64,000 nt of DNA. Source: SW10 sp965657795. Its GTDB lineage: Bacteria > Verrucomicrobiota > Verrucomicrobiia > Verrucomicrobiales > Akkermansiaceae. Made by a program: the position numbers and the translations under genes. Positions 43,486 to 53,095 of this stretch are shown one piece after another (the stretch's first letter is position 1; each line of letters starts with the position of its first letter). The stretch spans positions 1 to 64,000 of the forward strand of contig CBFHQJ010000006.1 of NCBI GenBank assembly GCA_965657795.1, in the 5' to 3' direction. The notes under the pieces are model-generated. The model was given only the letters and a program-made list of their open reading frames with translations, did not search any database and had not been told where the DNA came from.

Positions 43486-43998
43486 ATGAAGACTTCACTT
43501 GTTTTGACGGTACTTGGTCCGGATCGGACCGGACTGGTGGACGATGTTGCCGATGCGGTGGCCAAAAATGGCGGTAGCTGGCAGCAAAGCCGAATGGCTC
43601 GTCTGGCCGGACAGTTTGCCGGGATTCTTCGGGTGGAATGCCCGGAAGAGAATTGCGAGGCGCTTGAGGCTAATTTGTCAGCACTCGGCGAGCGTGGCCT
43701 GATTGTAACTGTCGCTCGTGATTCGGAAAGTGAGGAGTCAAAAGGAGAAACCTTGTCGCTGGATATTACAGGGCTTGATGAGGCGGGGATTGTGAAGCGA
43801 ATTGCTTCGGCCTTGGCTGAATTGGGAGTCAATGTGGAGGAGTTGCAAACTTCGCTCGAATCCGCGCCGATGGCGGGACATCTCCTGTTTTGTACTCGTG
43901 GAAAAGTGAGCCTGCCTGACGGACTTCATCCTACCGAATTGATCGAGGCTCTTGAAAAAGTCGGAGCGGGGCTCAATGTTGATGTTCAAGCGTTGTGA
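43486..43998 (+). CDS. ACT-domain protein, GcvR-like
   Basis: This 170-residue protein has two ACT domains. The first is TSLVLTVLGPDRTGLVDDVADAVAKNGGSW, and the second begins near TLSLDITGLDEAGIVKRIASALAEL. This is the plan of glycine cleavage system repressor GcvR, which in E. coli binds GcvA and glycine. No gcvTHP genes are near, so only a GcvR-like amino-acid sensor is claimed. It overlaps trmD by four bases (GTGA), so the two are coupled. Confidence 0.85.
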   Translation: MKTSLVLTVLGPDRTGLVDDVADAVAKNGGSWQQSRMARLAGQFAGILRVECPEENCEALEANLSALGERGLIVTVARDSESEESKGETLSLDITGLDEAGIVKRIASALAELGVNVEELQTSLESAPMAGHLLFCTRGKVSLPDGLHPTELIEALEKVGAGLNVDVQAL

Positions 43999-44669
43999 GG
44001 ATCGATATTCTTACGCTTTTTCCTGAGATCGCCCTGGCTCCTCTCGGTGAAAGCATGATGAAACGCGCCCAGGAAGCGGGTTTGGTGCAGATTCGTGCTC
44101 ATGATCTCCGCGATTGGGCGACGGGGAAGCATCGAAGGACCGATGACTATCTTTGTGGCGGCGGGCAGGGGATGTTGTTAAAGCCCGAGCCGATTTTCGC
44201 GGCTATCGAAGAGTTGAGGGGGAAGACGAGCAAGGTGATCCTTCTCACCCCGCAGGGGCAGGTTTTCAAGCAAGCCCGGGCGCGTGAGTTGTCTGGTGAG
44301 GAGCATTTGATTTTTTTGTGTGGTCACTACGAAGGCGTGGATCATCGCGTGATTGATGAGTTGGTTGATCTCGAGCTTTCGATTGGTGACTACGTCCTCA
44401 CCAATGGTGCCATCGCTGCGGCCGTAGTGACGGATGCCATCGTTCGACTGCTTCCCGGTGCGCTCGGAGATGCCCGGTCGGCAGTAGACGAATCTTTCTC
44501 GGACCCCAATCTTTTGGAAGCTCCAGCTTACACCAAGCCGATCAAATTCCGGGACCTTAAGGTTCCCGACATTTTACTCTCGGGGCATCACGCCAAGATC
44601 GAAGAATGGAAAGCCGGGATGGCGGTGAAGCGGACCAGGGAAAACCGGCCGGACCTTCTCGAAGAGTAG
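43995..44669 (+). CDS. trmD: tRNA (guanosine37-N1)-methyltransferase
   Basis: This 224-residue protein is TrmD. The start is GTG at 43995, overlapping the upstream TGA. It begins MRIDILTLFPEIALAPLGES and has the knot-forming SAM region LLTPQGQVFKQARARELS, then HYEGVDHRV and SIGDYVLTNGAIAAAVVTDAIVRLLPG, and a conserved LLSGHHAKIEEWK. TrmD methylates G37 next to the anticodon in tRNAs reading CNN and prevents +1 slips. The usual neighbours rimM, rpsP and rplS are missing here, and the gene instead follows GcvR-like and L,D-transpeptidase genes. Confidence 0.96.
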   Translation: MRIDILTLFPEIALAPLGESMMKRAQEAGLVQIRAHDLRDWATGKHRRTDDYLCGGGQGMLLKPEPIFAAIEELRGKTSKVILLTPQGQVFKQARARELSGEEHLIFLCGHYEGVDHRVIDELVDLELSIGDYVLTNGAIAAAVVTDAIVRLLPGALGDARSAVDESFSDPNLLEAPAYTKPIKFRDLKVPDILLSGHHAKIEEWKAGMAVKRTRENRPDLLEE

Positions 44670-44687
44670 TCCGACCGGACGGGCATC

Positions 44688-47600
44688 CTAGCGTGGAACG
44701 GCCTCCGCCTGTTGCGCGCGAACGCGGAAGTAGAGTTTGCTTTGCGCGGTGGCGAGATCGGTAGTGTAGGTCATCGAGCTGATTGTTCTCCCTGTAATGT
44801 TCTCCAGAATTATCCAGTTCTCGAGATCGTTGGAAAATTCCACGCGATGCGAAACATCATCCGCAAGAGGATTGATGGGGAAGGTCAGGCTGGCCTGTCC
44901 GCCTGCAACAGTCACTGTCATAGGTGACGAAGGGGCGTCATCACTGGTTCCAAAGAAGTGCTCCAGGAGTGCATCGAAACCATCGGCATCAGCGTCAATA
45001 TTGGGATCTCCGACCAAGGTGTGGGTCGGGTCGCTGGCACCAGGGGAACCATCGATTGCGGAGCTGGATCGCCACTGTGAAGAACGTCCGTGGCCGAGGG
45101 GATCCAGTGGAGTCAGTGCTGATTGATCGGTCACATGTGATAGAACGAGAGAGTAACCGTTCCCGTCAGCCAGTTCCGGCCAAGGGCGATCATCGTCGTA
45201 TTCGAACTCGTGAATCGCGAGTGTTCCGAGCGCGAGTTTGAGCAGTTCACCTCCATTACTGAGACTATCGTCATCGTATTGGCCGGGGGCGAGCGGAAGA
45301 TCGCTGCCATACTTAGCCTCAAAGGCGACAGAGTTTTTGGCTACGATCACGTAAGCGCCGGCGGCGAGCGTGAATCCTTCGGGGAAGTCGTAATCAATGC
45401 CTTTGGTGAAGCGGACATTGGTGAGGTCGAGATCAGTGTCACTTGAATTGAACAGTTCGATAAACTCCGAGGCATCGTCGCCCTCCGGGTTGAACATGAT
45501 CTCGCTGATGACGAGGCTTTGTTGCAGCTCGGCGATGTTTGGCGCCGAACTTTGGAACTCAATGGGAGCGGACCAGTGACTCCAGCGACCGGTATTGTCG
45601 CGGTGCCGAACGCGGGCGCGGTAGGTGCGATCCGGCCGGGTTGCCGATGCCGGAGGCTTCACCGAAGAAACGAAACCAGTAATGACGCCGCTTTCCCATC
45701 CCGCTTCGATTTCGTAAGTTCTAGGCTCTCCATCAGGCGCTGAGATTTCGGCAATGCGCCACTCCATGGCGGAGAAAGATCCCGCTCCTTGAGGGTCGGA
45801 GAAGTTCGAGCTTTCAAAGGCCAGGCCGGAAGTGGGGAAGCCTGCTTCGCCGGTGTAAGTGATCGTTGGGATGTCGGGGATTGCCGTGTCGTTGGACTCA
45901 GACCTGACGTAATTGTATCCGTAGCCGCGCTGGTCTCCGTTGTTCACCGACCATGCGCCAGTGGGGTGGGTATCGGTGAGGTAGCCAAGAACGTAATTCT
46001 TTGAGCCCTCAAAATCCGGAGAGTCGAGAGTTCGTCTCCAGCCTCCCCCGAAGCGCGTGTCATTGATGATGGGAGCGTGGAAGTTGCCCCGATGATTTGT
46101 CTGGGCTGATCCTGATGCCCGGGTGCGGGGGTGGTAATTCCACATGGAGCGATCAATGTCGGCCCAAGTTTGCGCTTGTCCGACCGGGTTGACGATCTGG
46201 GCATACTCGTCGATGAGTTGGCCAATCTGCCCGCCGTCCGGTGAGGAGTCATCCAACATGAGGTCAAGAATTTCCCGTCCGCGATTTCTGAATTCGATGG
46301 CTAGCGCCGGGTTGTTAAGTGCATTGCGTTGGCGAATGGTCCCGGGCGGATTTCCCTGGTGGCTTTTCGCAATATACATCATGTCGAGATCCCATGGAAT
46401 GGGATACCACTTGCCGGGACTGCCGTCAGGATTGCTACTGTGATAAAAATAGTGATTCCAACCATCGCGGATATCGACGTTTCCGAGGGCGCGGTTGAGC
46501 GTCCGGAACGTATAGTAGCTATCCAGGTCGAGGTTTGTTCGCCACCAATTTACGTTGTTGGTGCTGCCCGATTGACTGCTGAAGGAGGTCCAGTCCGATG
46601 AGTTCGTGGGCTGGTTTGGAGCCTGGTGTTTTTTATCACCCGTGCCCACTCCTCCTCCTTCGATTTTATAAGTGTTGCCATCCGGGAGATCGCGTTCGTC
46701 GAGGAAGGATCCGTCGGGTTGCTCCACTGCAAGATAAAGTCCCCAGAGGTCTCCCCGATATTGGTCGGACGGAGATGATTCGGCGGCTTCGTCAATGACG
46801 CGGTAGTGAAGGTAGTTGGTGTTGGGGCTGGCCATCCCGGCGATCTGGAAAGCACGATAAGAGAGAGCTTCGTCCAGTCCCGACATTCCCCGATTGACAG
46901 CGGCCCAAGGGCTGGCATTGGCGTTCATGGTGAGTTCGTCCCAAGGCTCTTGATACTTGTTCCCGTAGTTGTCACGAGCTTCGAACTCTCGAGCGGGGTT
47001 GAAGAAAAATCGCCACTTGTTTTTGCCACTTTGGTAGGTTGAGAATTCGCCACGGACTTTGTATTCGATATGATCGTAAACGACTCCGTCGTAAACCATG
47101 GTGCCAAAAAATCGGCGATTTTCGGCTGAGTTGGAATACTGGCTGGTGGTGACATCGCCTGAATTGGCGATCAAGTGATACGCGGGGAGGTCGTCGAGGA
47201 GAAAGGGTTGGAAGGTTTGCGGGGAGTCAACTCCCGGTCGGTTTGCTCCTCTCCAGGCAGGGATGCCATCGTAAACAAAGTAGGCAAAGTTGGGTTGTTC
47301 ATCGTCATCATAGGGCACAGTCACCGAGGCTCCACCGGAGTCGGTCACGGTGATGCGATAGCGAACGAGATGGCGGTGCGCTTGAGCTGGAATCTCGACT
47401 GTGTAGGTGGCATCTCCGTCAGGATCAGTCATCTCAAGTTCGGTCCACGAGGTTTCATAAGCGGCATCTGAAAGCCGAACGTATGCTCCGGGTGCCACGA
47501 CCTGGTATGCCAGTGCGACACTTGCCACGCCATCCGGGTCGGTCACCTTGGCGCTGATCGTGACGGGAGCTGAAGATCCTGGCTCGTTTGGCAGGTGTTC

Positions 47601-48722
47601 GACTTGGCGGATGTTGGGAGGAGGGGTTCCGTTGGAAGAGTTGTTGGGGCGCCCCGGGCTGGGTGGGGCCGGTTCGCTGAAAGGAGTGGGAGTTTCCAGG
47701 ACTGCATCGATGAGAATATCACTGCTCCCAATGGTTGCGTTGAAGAGTTGAACCGCGAGCACGTTGACACCATCTTGAAAGAGGTTGGCAGTTCCTCCGA
47801 TATTGAACTCTTCATAGCCGGTCTGCTCGTCACTGGAAATCGCGGTGCCATTACCTCCGGGATTGGCAGGGGTGTTGCCTTGGTAGTCGATGACCCCGGC
47901 GTCAACGGAGCTGGTTCGAAAAATTTCCGTGCCATTCAACCAGAGAATGACTCCATCATCAAAAAGAAGTTTCAGGAGGAGCGAAGAGGGCGCGGCTCCG
48001 TTGAAGGTGAATTCTTTTCTCAGGAAGACGGACGAGTAATTATTCTGGGCGTCATCGAGAGTGGTGACAGCGAGGGCTTCCCTTCGTCCGAGAGGGGCTG
48101 CGCCGGTTAGCCAGGAATCGTCCTCATTGAAATCAACCCGGGTCCAGTCGTGAATGGGCGAAGAGGCTTCGCTGGTCCCTTTGCGATAGCGCCAGGTTTC
48201 GCCTTCCGCGACAAAGGAAACCCTGTTGCCGTTGAAGCCAATGGAAGAGCTTCGCCACGAACTGCCCAAATCATTGTCGAGGGTCGGGTTGATCAATTCC
48301 ATCGAACTACCTTCACCCTTGGCGCGGGTGGGCCATGGAAACCCCACGCCGTAATCAACACGGTCAATTTCACCTCCCGAGGCATCGAGGAGTTGTAGCA
48401 GTTCTCCCTCGCTATTAAGTCCGCCGTTGTAGGGACCAATGGCGGATGTGCCAAACTCCGAGGCGATCGTTGCGGGATCTTCAGCAATGACGAGGTATCC
48501 GCCCGAAGGAATTGTGGTGTTGGCCGGAAAGGTGAAATTTACCGCGCCATCTAGTTCCCAGCCACTCAGGTCGACTTCGATTGCGTCGGGATTATGAATT
48601 TCGACAAACTCATTGAGGACAGTGTTGTCGTCGTTGTTGTAGTGGATCTCGTTGATGACCGGAGATCCTTGCAGAGGCGCAAGAAGAATCGATGCGGCGA
48701 GGACGTGTGTGTAGCTACGCAT
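44688..48722 (-). CDS. Secreted CotH-type protein with two lamin-tail domains
   Basis: This 1344-residue protein has a short signal peptide (TSHVLAASILLAPLQG-type start). A lamin-tail domain lies at about 18-130 (NEFVEIHNPDAIEVDLSGWEL). Then come a carbohydrate-binding-like beta region (about 170-350), an Fn3-like region (about 370-480), and a CotH protein-kinase-like domain (about 510-880: DLPAYHLIANSGD, EYKVRGEFSTYQSGKNKWRF, KWYPIPWDLDMMY). A second lamin-tail domain follows at about 1070-1190 (SEFIELFNSSDTDLDLTNVRF). The end has a Ca-binding-like DANADGFDALLEHFFGT and the closing VEFSNDLENW...YFRVRA, close to the tails at 35025 and 41277. CotH kinases phosphorylate spore-coat proteins in Bacillus; the target here is unknown. 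Confidence 0.85.
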   Translation of the reverse strand: MRSYTHVLAASILLAPLQGSPVINEIHYNNDDNTVLNEFVEIHNPDAIEVDLSGWELDGAVNFTFPANTTIPSGGYLVIAEDPATIASEFGTSAIGPYNGGLNSEGELLQLLDASGGEIDRVDYGVGFPWPTRAKGEGSSMELINPTLDNDLGSSWRSSSIGFNGNRVSFVAEGETWRYRKGTSEASSPIHDWTRVDFNEDDSWLTGAAPLGRREALAVTTLDDAQNNYSSVFLRKEFTFNGAAPSSLLLKLLFDDGVILWLNGTEIFRTSSVDAGVIDYQGNTPANPGGNGTAISSDEQTGYEEFNIGGTANLFQDGVNVLAVQLFNATIGSSDILIDAVLETPTPFSEPAPPSPGRPNNSSNGTPPPNIRQVEHLPNEPGSSAPVTISAKVTDPDGVASVALAYQVVAPGAYVRLSDAAYETSWTELEMTDPDGDATYTVEIPAQAHRHLVRYRITVTDSGGASVTVPYDDDEQPNFAYFVYDGIPAWRGANRPGVDSPQTFQPFLLDDLPAYHLIANSGDVTTSQYSNSAENRRFFGTMVYDGVVYDHIEYKVRGEFSTYQSGKNKWRFFFNPAREFEARDNYGNKYQEPWDELTMNANASPWAAVNRGMSGLDEALSYRAFQIAGMASPNTNYLHYRVIDEAAESSPSDQYRGDLWGLYLAVEQPDGSFLDERDLPDGNTYKIEGGGVGTGDKKHQAPNQPTNSSDWTSFSSQSGSTNNVNWWRTNLDLDSYYTFRTLNRALGNVDIRDGWNHYFYHSSNPDGSPGKWYPIPWDLDMMYIAKSHQGNPPGTIRQRNALNNPALAIEFRNRGREILDLMLDDSSPDGGQIGQLIDEYAQIVNPVGQAQTWADIDRSMWNYHPRTRASGSAQTNHRGNFHAPIINDTRFGGGWRRTLDSPDFEGSKNYVLGYLTDTHPTGAWSVNNGDQRGYGYNYVRSESNDTAIPDIPTITYTGEAGFPTSGLAFESSNFSDPQGAGSFSAMEWRIAEISAPDGEPRTYEIEAGWESGVITGFVSSVKPPASATRPDRTYRARVRHRDNTGRWSHWSAPIEFQSSAPNIAELQQSLVISEIMFNPEGDDASEFIELFNSSDTDLDLTNVRFTKGIDYDFPEGFTLAAGAYVIVAKNSVAFEAKYGSDLPLAPGQYDDDSLSNGGELLKLALGTLAIHEFEYDDDRPWPELADGNGYSLVLSHVTDQSALTPLDPLGHGRSSQWRSSSAIDGSPGASDPTHTLVGDPNIDADADGFDALLEHFFGTSDDAPSSPMTVTVAGGQASLTFPINPLADDVSHRVEFSNDLENWIILENITGRTISSMTYTTDLATAQSKLYFRVRAQQAEAVPR

Positions 48723-48782
48723 ACGTGAATCTAACTCTATTTCCTGCCCGAAGAAATAGCTGATTTCCCGGAATCGGATGAA

Positions 48783-50222
48783 TTAGTCTGTAATTGCCTT
48801 TGAAAGTGGGACTGCGCCTTCGGGCAGATAGCCTTCCTTGTCGCGCTTGCGCTTAATTTGCCAAGCCTTCTTGGCCTCTTCCTGCTGCTTCTTTGTCGGG
48901 CCGGCAAGTGGCCATTCGGGATCAACGAGGTGGGCATCTTTAAAAATTTCCCCTGCTCGTTTGACCAGATCAGGTTTTTTTGGGGCGATGTTCTTTTTCT
49001 CGCCCGGATCTTTGGCGAGGTCGTAGATTTCAATTGGATTCTTAATGCCATTGCGAACCGCTTTCCAGTCACTCCAGCGAGCCGCTTGCACCACTGTTCC
49101 TCTGTGGAGTTCCCAATAAAAATAGTCACGTTCTGGTGCTTGACCTCCTTTGAGGAAGGAAACGAGCGATTTTCCGTCGGTCTGATATCCTTGGGGTGGA
49201 GTAACTCCTGTCATTTCGACAAAGGTGGGCATGAGGTCCCAGAGGGCCCAGGGGGATTCGTCAACCCGACCGGCGGGAACCGTGCCGGGCCACCAGGCAA
49301 AGGCGGCCTGTCTCAAGGCTCCTTCGTACATGCCCCGCTTGTAACCGCGGAGGCCGTTTGCGTCCTGCTTGAAGAGCTTGCCGATTTCTGATTTTGGATC
49401 GAAGGAAGAACCATTGTCGCCGGTGAAGATAATCAGGGTGTCCTTGTCGATTCCAAGTTCACGAAGGGTGTCGACCAATTCGCCCATGTCCGAATCAATG
49501 CGCGTGACTTGAGCCGCGTATGATTTTTGTAGCTTGGTCCACGGCTTGTTTTTGTAGATTCCCAGGTGATCGATTTCGTGGGCGCCGTGAGGGAGGGTGA
49601 TGGCGTAAAACATCATGAAGGGACTTTCGGCATTTTGTTTCACCCACTTGATCGCTTCGTTTTGGATCAACTCCTGCGCGTATGTCTCGCCGATTCCTTT
49701 ACCCTTGTTTCCCGGCAAGGCGATGGGCTTGTCATTGTCCCAAAGGTAGGTCGGGAAATAGGAGTGGGCGTGGCGCTGACAATTATAGCCAAAGAAGCGG
49801 TCGATACCCTGTTTCATGGGGCTGCCCGAAGTGTCGAAAAATCCCATGCCCCATTTCCCGAAGGTCGAGGTGGCGTAACCGGCATTCTTGGCGATTTCAC
49901 CGATGGTGACTGTTTTTGCGGGAATGGGCCATTGGCCTTCCGGGGCCATCTCGCGATTCCCTCTGACGGGGCAACGTCCGGAATGAAGGCCGGTAAAGAA
50001 GACGGATCGACAAGGTGCGCAAACGCTGGTGCCACAATAGGCTTGCATGTAGCGCGTCCCTTCCTTTGCGATTTGATCGAGTCTGGGAGTTTCAATCAAC
50101 TCCTGACCATAGACGCCAAGGTCGCCTTGCGCGATATCATCGCTGAGGACGAAGATAAAGTTGGGCTTCTTGGCCGCGAGGGAGGCGGTGAATAGGGCAA
50201 CAAAGAGGACAGAGATTCTCAT
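48783..50222 (-). CDS. Secreted arylsulfatase
   Basis: This 479-residue protein has a signal peptide and the sulfatase domain from NFIFVLSDDIAQGDLGVYGQ. The formylglycine site reads CAPCR (Cys68, with Cys71 where Ser is usual), so the motif fits CxPxR rather than the strict CxPSR. GKWGMGFFDT and the later TLIIFTGDNGSSF carry the usual metal and sulfate residues. The C-terminal DYFYWELHRGTVVQAARWSDWK is normal for arylsulfatase A-like proteins. It stands 61 bases before the CotH gene on the same strand. The sulfate ester it cuts is unknown. Confidence 0.9.
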   Translation of the reverse strand: MRISVLFVALFTASLAAKKPNFIFVLSDDIAQGDLGVYGQELIETPRLDQIAKEGTRYMQAYCGTSVCAPCRSVFFTGLHSGRCPVRGNREMAPEGQWPIPAKTVTIGEIAKNAGYATSTFGKWGMGFFDTSGSPMKQGIDRFFGYNCQRHAHSYFPTYLWDNDKPIALPGNKGKGIGETYAQELIQNEAIKWVKQNAESPFMMFYAITLPHGAHEIDHLGIYKNKPWTKLQKSYAAQVTRIDSDMGELVDTLRELGIDKDTLIIFTGDNGSSFDPKSEIGKLFKQDANGLRGYKRGMYEGALRQAAFAWWPGTVPAGRVDESPWALWDLMPTFVEMTGVTPPQGYQTDGKSLVSFLKGGQAPERDYFYWELHRGTVVQAARWSDWKAVRNGIKNPIEIYDLAKDPGEKKNIAPKKPDLVKRAGEIFKDAHLVDPEWPLAGPTKKQQEEAKKAWQIKRKRDKEGYLPEGAVPLSKAITD

Positions 50223-50327
50223 GCATCGAGCTTATCGTTCTTTGTGTATTTTGGTCAACCGGAGAGGCTGTCTCCAGACTGCCTGTGGGTCAACGGGCGC
50301 TGGAACGGCTGACACTCTGGAGAGATG

Positions 50328-52481
50328 TCACTCCTTGGAGAGCAGGTCGCTCAGAGCGTCTTCATCAATGACGGGGACGCCAAGGGATTCGGCTTTCGTT
50401 TGTTTCGAGCCGCCGCCTTCGCCCGAGAGGAGGTAGTCGGTCTTGGAGGAGATCGAGCCACTGACTTTGCCGCCATTCGCTTCAATGATCTTTTTGAATT
50501 CAGGACGTGGTGCCGAGAGGGTTCCGGTGATGACGAAGGTCTTTCCGACAAGTAGAAGCCCTTCGGTCGCGGCTACCGGATCAGGTGCGAAATTGTCAGA
50601 TTTGGGATCGATGCCAAGCTCGTGGAGCTTTTCGAGGACTGTTTCCCCGGCTTCGGATTGGAAGAAGGTGCGCAAGTGCTGGGCTGCCACCGGTCCCAGA
50701 TTATCGTCGATTTGATATTGCTGGAGGCGAGGGTGGTTTTCTTTCTTACGCTTGGATTTTGAGAGTTCTTCAAAATCAGGGAGATCGGCGAGATCGCTGA
50801 CGATTTCGGAACCATGGAGATCGCTGAGTTTTTCGTGGAGGCGCGAAAGCTCCCGGGCCGCTGATTCGCCAATCTGAGAGATTCCCATTGCGAAGAGCCA
50901 GCGGTTCAGAGGCATTTCCTCGCGAGCTCGGGTAAGGGAGTTGACGAGAGTGGTGGCTCGCTTTTCGCCAAAGCGGCGTTCCTTCGACTGGGTTAAGCCG
51001 TCAGCAGATTTGGCGGGATCAAGGAGGAGATTTGCGAGCTCGTCGACGCTCAGCGAAAAGAGATCGAGAGGTGAGGAGGCGAGCTTGTTTTCCACCAACT
51101 TAATCGCAACGGATTCGCCGAGGCCGTCGAGATCGAGTGCCTTGCGACCTGCAAAGTGAGTGATGCTGGTCACCGCTTGGGCGGGGCATTCAAAGTTGAC
51201 GCAGCGCCAGGCCACAAAGCCGTTGGGTTTTTCGATGGGTCCGTGGCAGGACGGGCACTGGTGGTTGAGGGCTTCTGGAAGGTGGTAGGCGGGGGTGTTT
51301 TCGGGGCGCTTGGCAACGACGACGGAAACAACAGAGGGGATGATTTCGCCGGCTTTTTCGACGATGACGGTGTCGCCGATACGGATGTCCTTACGCTCGA
51401 TTTCCTCTTGATTGTGAAGGGTGGCGCGAGAGACGGTGGTTCCGGAGATAAAGACTGGCTCGAGTTCGGCGACCGGAGTGAGAACGCCAGTGCGGCCAAC
51501 TTGAATGGTGATGTCTTTCAGGCTGGTTTCCTTCTGCTCGGGAGGATATTTGAAAGCGGCGGCCCACCGTGGAGCGCGTGAAGTGAAGCCGAGGGTTTCG
51601 CGTTGATCAAACTCGAGGACTTTGATGACGGCTCCATCGGTGCCGTGTCCGAGGTCATGTCGTTTGACGTCGAGCTGCCGAATCGCGGCGAGAACTTCCT
51701 CCAAGGTGGAGACATACCAGACCGGCGAGTTGCGGGGGATTTGGAAGTTTTTGAGGAGTTTACGGAAGTCGTCTTCGTTCGCCATGTCAGCTCCTTCGTT
51801 CGCGCCGAGCCCGTGGGCGAGGAAGGCGAGGGGACGTGAAGCGACGACTTTTGGGTCGAGTGACTTTAAGGTTCCGGCGGTGGCGTTGCGGGGGTTGGCA
51901 AAGGTATCGAGGCCGGCTTCGTCACGTTGCTCGTTGAGCTTTGCGAAGCCTTCAGACGGCATGAAGATTTCGCCGCGGACTTCGAGAAGCGGGGGGGCAT
52001 TTTTGAGATTGAGCGGAATGTTGCGGATGGTGCGGACGTTTTGTGAAATGTCATCGCCCCGGGTTCCGTCGCCGCGGGTTAAGGCGTATTCGAGCGAGCC
52101 ATTGCGGTAAACCAGCGAGCAAGCGACACCATCGATTTTTGGTTCTACGGTGAGTGGAATTTCTTCGAGGCCGAGTCCCTTTTGAAGTCGCTTGAAGAAA
52201 TCTTGAACTTCCTCCTCGGCGAAAAGGTCGTCGATGGAAAGCATGGGGAGGAGGTGTGCTCTTTGCTCAAAGGCATCAAGCGGAGCTCCGCCGACCCGCA
52301 GAGTGGGTGAGTTGGGATCGTGAAGGTCCGGGTTAGCTTTTTCGAGGTCCTCCAATTCGCGGAAAAGTCGGTCGTATTCGGCATCCGAAATTTCGGGTTT
52401 GGCGTCCTGATAATAGAGCTGGTTGTGCCGATTGAGTTCGGCGCGGAGTTCAGCGATGCGGTTGTCGAAAAGCACGCGCAA
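50328..52481 (-). CDS. ligA: NAD-dependent DNA ligase LigA
   Basis: This 717-residue enzyme has the complete LigA plan. Domain Ia holds RHNQLYYQDAKPEISDAEYD for NMN binding. The adenylation domain has the nucleophile lysine Lys115 in EPKIDGVACSLVYRNG. An OB fold (TVIVEKAGEIIP) follows. A four-cysteine zinc finger is CPSCHGP...CVNFECPAQ, followed by helix-hairpin-helix repeats and a C-terminal BRCT domain (about 635-717: FVITGTLSAPRPEFKKIIEANGGKV). The enzyme seals nicks during replication and repair. An insertion of about 25 residues rich in Lys and Glu sits near residue 600, before the last hairpin. It is a single-copy essential gene and lies alone, 105 bases upstream of the arylsulfatase start on the same strand. 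Confidence 0.96.
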   Translation of the reverse strand: MRVLFDNRIAELRAELNRHNQLYYQDAKPEISDAEYDRLFRELEDLEKANPDLHDPNSPTLRVGGAPLDAFEQRAHLLPMLSIDDLFAEEEVQDFFKRLQKGLGLEEIPLTVEPKIDGVACSLVYRNGSLEYALTRGDGTRGDDISQNVRTIRNIPLNLKNAPPLLEVRGEIFMPSEGFAKLNEQRDEAGLDTFANPRNATAGTLKSLDPKVVASRPLAFLAHGLGANEGADMANEDDFRKLLKNFQIPRNSPVWYVSTLEEVLAAIRQLDVKRHDLGHGTDGAVIKVLEFDQRETLGFTSRAPRWAAAFKYPPEQKETSLKDITIQVGRTGVLTPVAELEPVFISGTTVSRATLHNQEEIERKDIRIGDTVIVEKAGEIIPSVVSVVVAKRPENTPAYHLPEALNHQCPSCHGPIEKPNGFVAWRCVNFECPAQAVTSITHFAGRKALDLDGLGESVAIKLVENKLASSPLDLFSLSVDELANLLLDPAKSADGLTQSKERRFGEKRATTLVNSLTRAREEMPLNRWLFAMGISQIGESAARELSRLHEKLSDLHGSEIVSDLADLPDFEELSKSKRKKENHPRLQQYQIDDNLGPVAAQHLRTFFQSEAGETVLEKLHELGIDPKSDNFAPDPVAATEGLLLVGKTFVITGTLSAPRPEFKKIIEANGGKVSGSISSKTDYLLSGEGGGSKQTKAESLGVPVIDEDALSDLLSKE

Positions 52482-52579
52482 GTCTTAGCGCTTTGCCCGG
52501 AGCGCTGGGAGTAAAAAGGTTGGCTTTCTATTCAGTCTGACTTGTCTTGCAGCATGCTATTCCAGAGTCTTTGGAAGAG

Positions 52580-53095
52580 ATGCCTAGTCAAGAGTCCCAG
52601 ATGGCAGAAGAATTCAAAATTGACCGTCAGGATGGCTTTTTATCGATCACTTGGAAATGGTCAGCTGAACATTTCTGGTTCCTCACCGTCATGTCGGTTG
52701 GCTATTTCGGATCAAGTATGGTCGGGATGATTTTTGTGGCAAAGGAGGGCTTTCCGCTCCTGGGGGTGGTGGTTGTCGGGTTCAATCTCATTCTTGGGGG
52801 AGTCGGGGTGAAGCAAGCTCTCCCATACTTTTTTAATCACACTGAATTTCGGGTGATTAAAAAGGCCTTGGTGGTTGAAACCTCGCCTTTTGGGCGCCGG
52901 GTTGAAATTGATTGTGTTGGCTTGGGGAAGCTTGAAGTGATCGATCGTGGCAGAATTGGGTATTTGGCGAGAACTTTCGGAGTTGGCTCGAAGAAGGAGA
53001 ATCTTGGGATTTGGTTTCGAAACGAACAGCGAGCTGAGATCCTCACAAGGGCTCTGAAAGCGGCGATGAGGGGGCAGACAAGTTACAAAACTTGA
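52580..53095 (+). CDS. Predicted membrane protein with a PH-like domain
   Basis: From the ATG at 52580 the product has 171 residues; 52601 or a TTG at 52547 are alternatives. It has two hydrophobic segments (about 32-50 and 58-80) followed by a beta-rich cytoplasmic part with HTEFRVIKKALVVETSPFGRR and GVGSKKENLGIWFRNEQRAEILTRAL. The layout, a pair of helices and a bPH2-like domain, is seen in several small membrane proteins, but I cannot name a family. Its 3' end overlaps the convergent gene by 13 bases. Confidence 0.55.
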   Translation: MPSQESQMAEEFKIDRQDGFLSITWKWSAEHFWFLTVMSVGYFGSSMVGMIFVAKEGFPLLGVVVVGFNLILGGVGVKQALPYFFNHTEFRVIKKALVVETSPFGRRVEIDCVGLGKLEVIDRGRIGYLARTFGVGSKKENLGIWFRNEQRAEILTRALKAAMRGQTSYKT

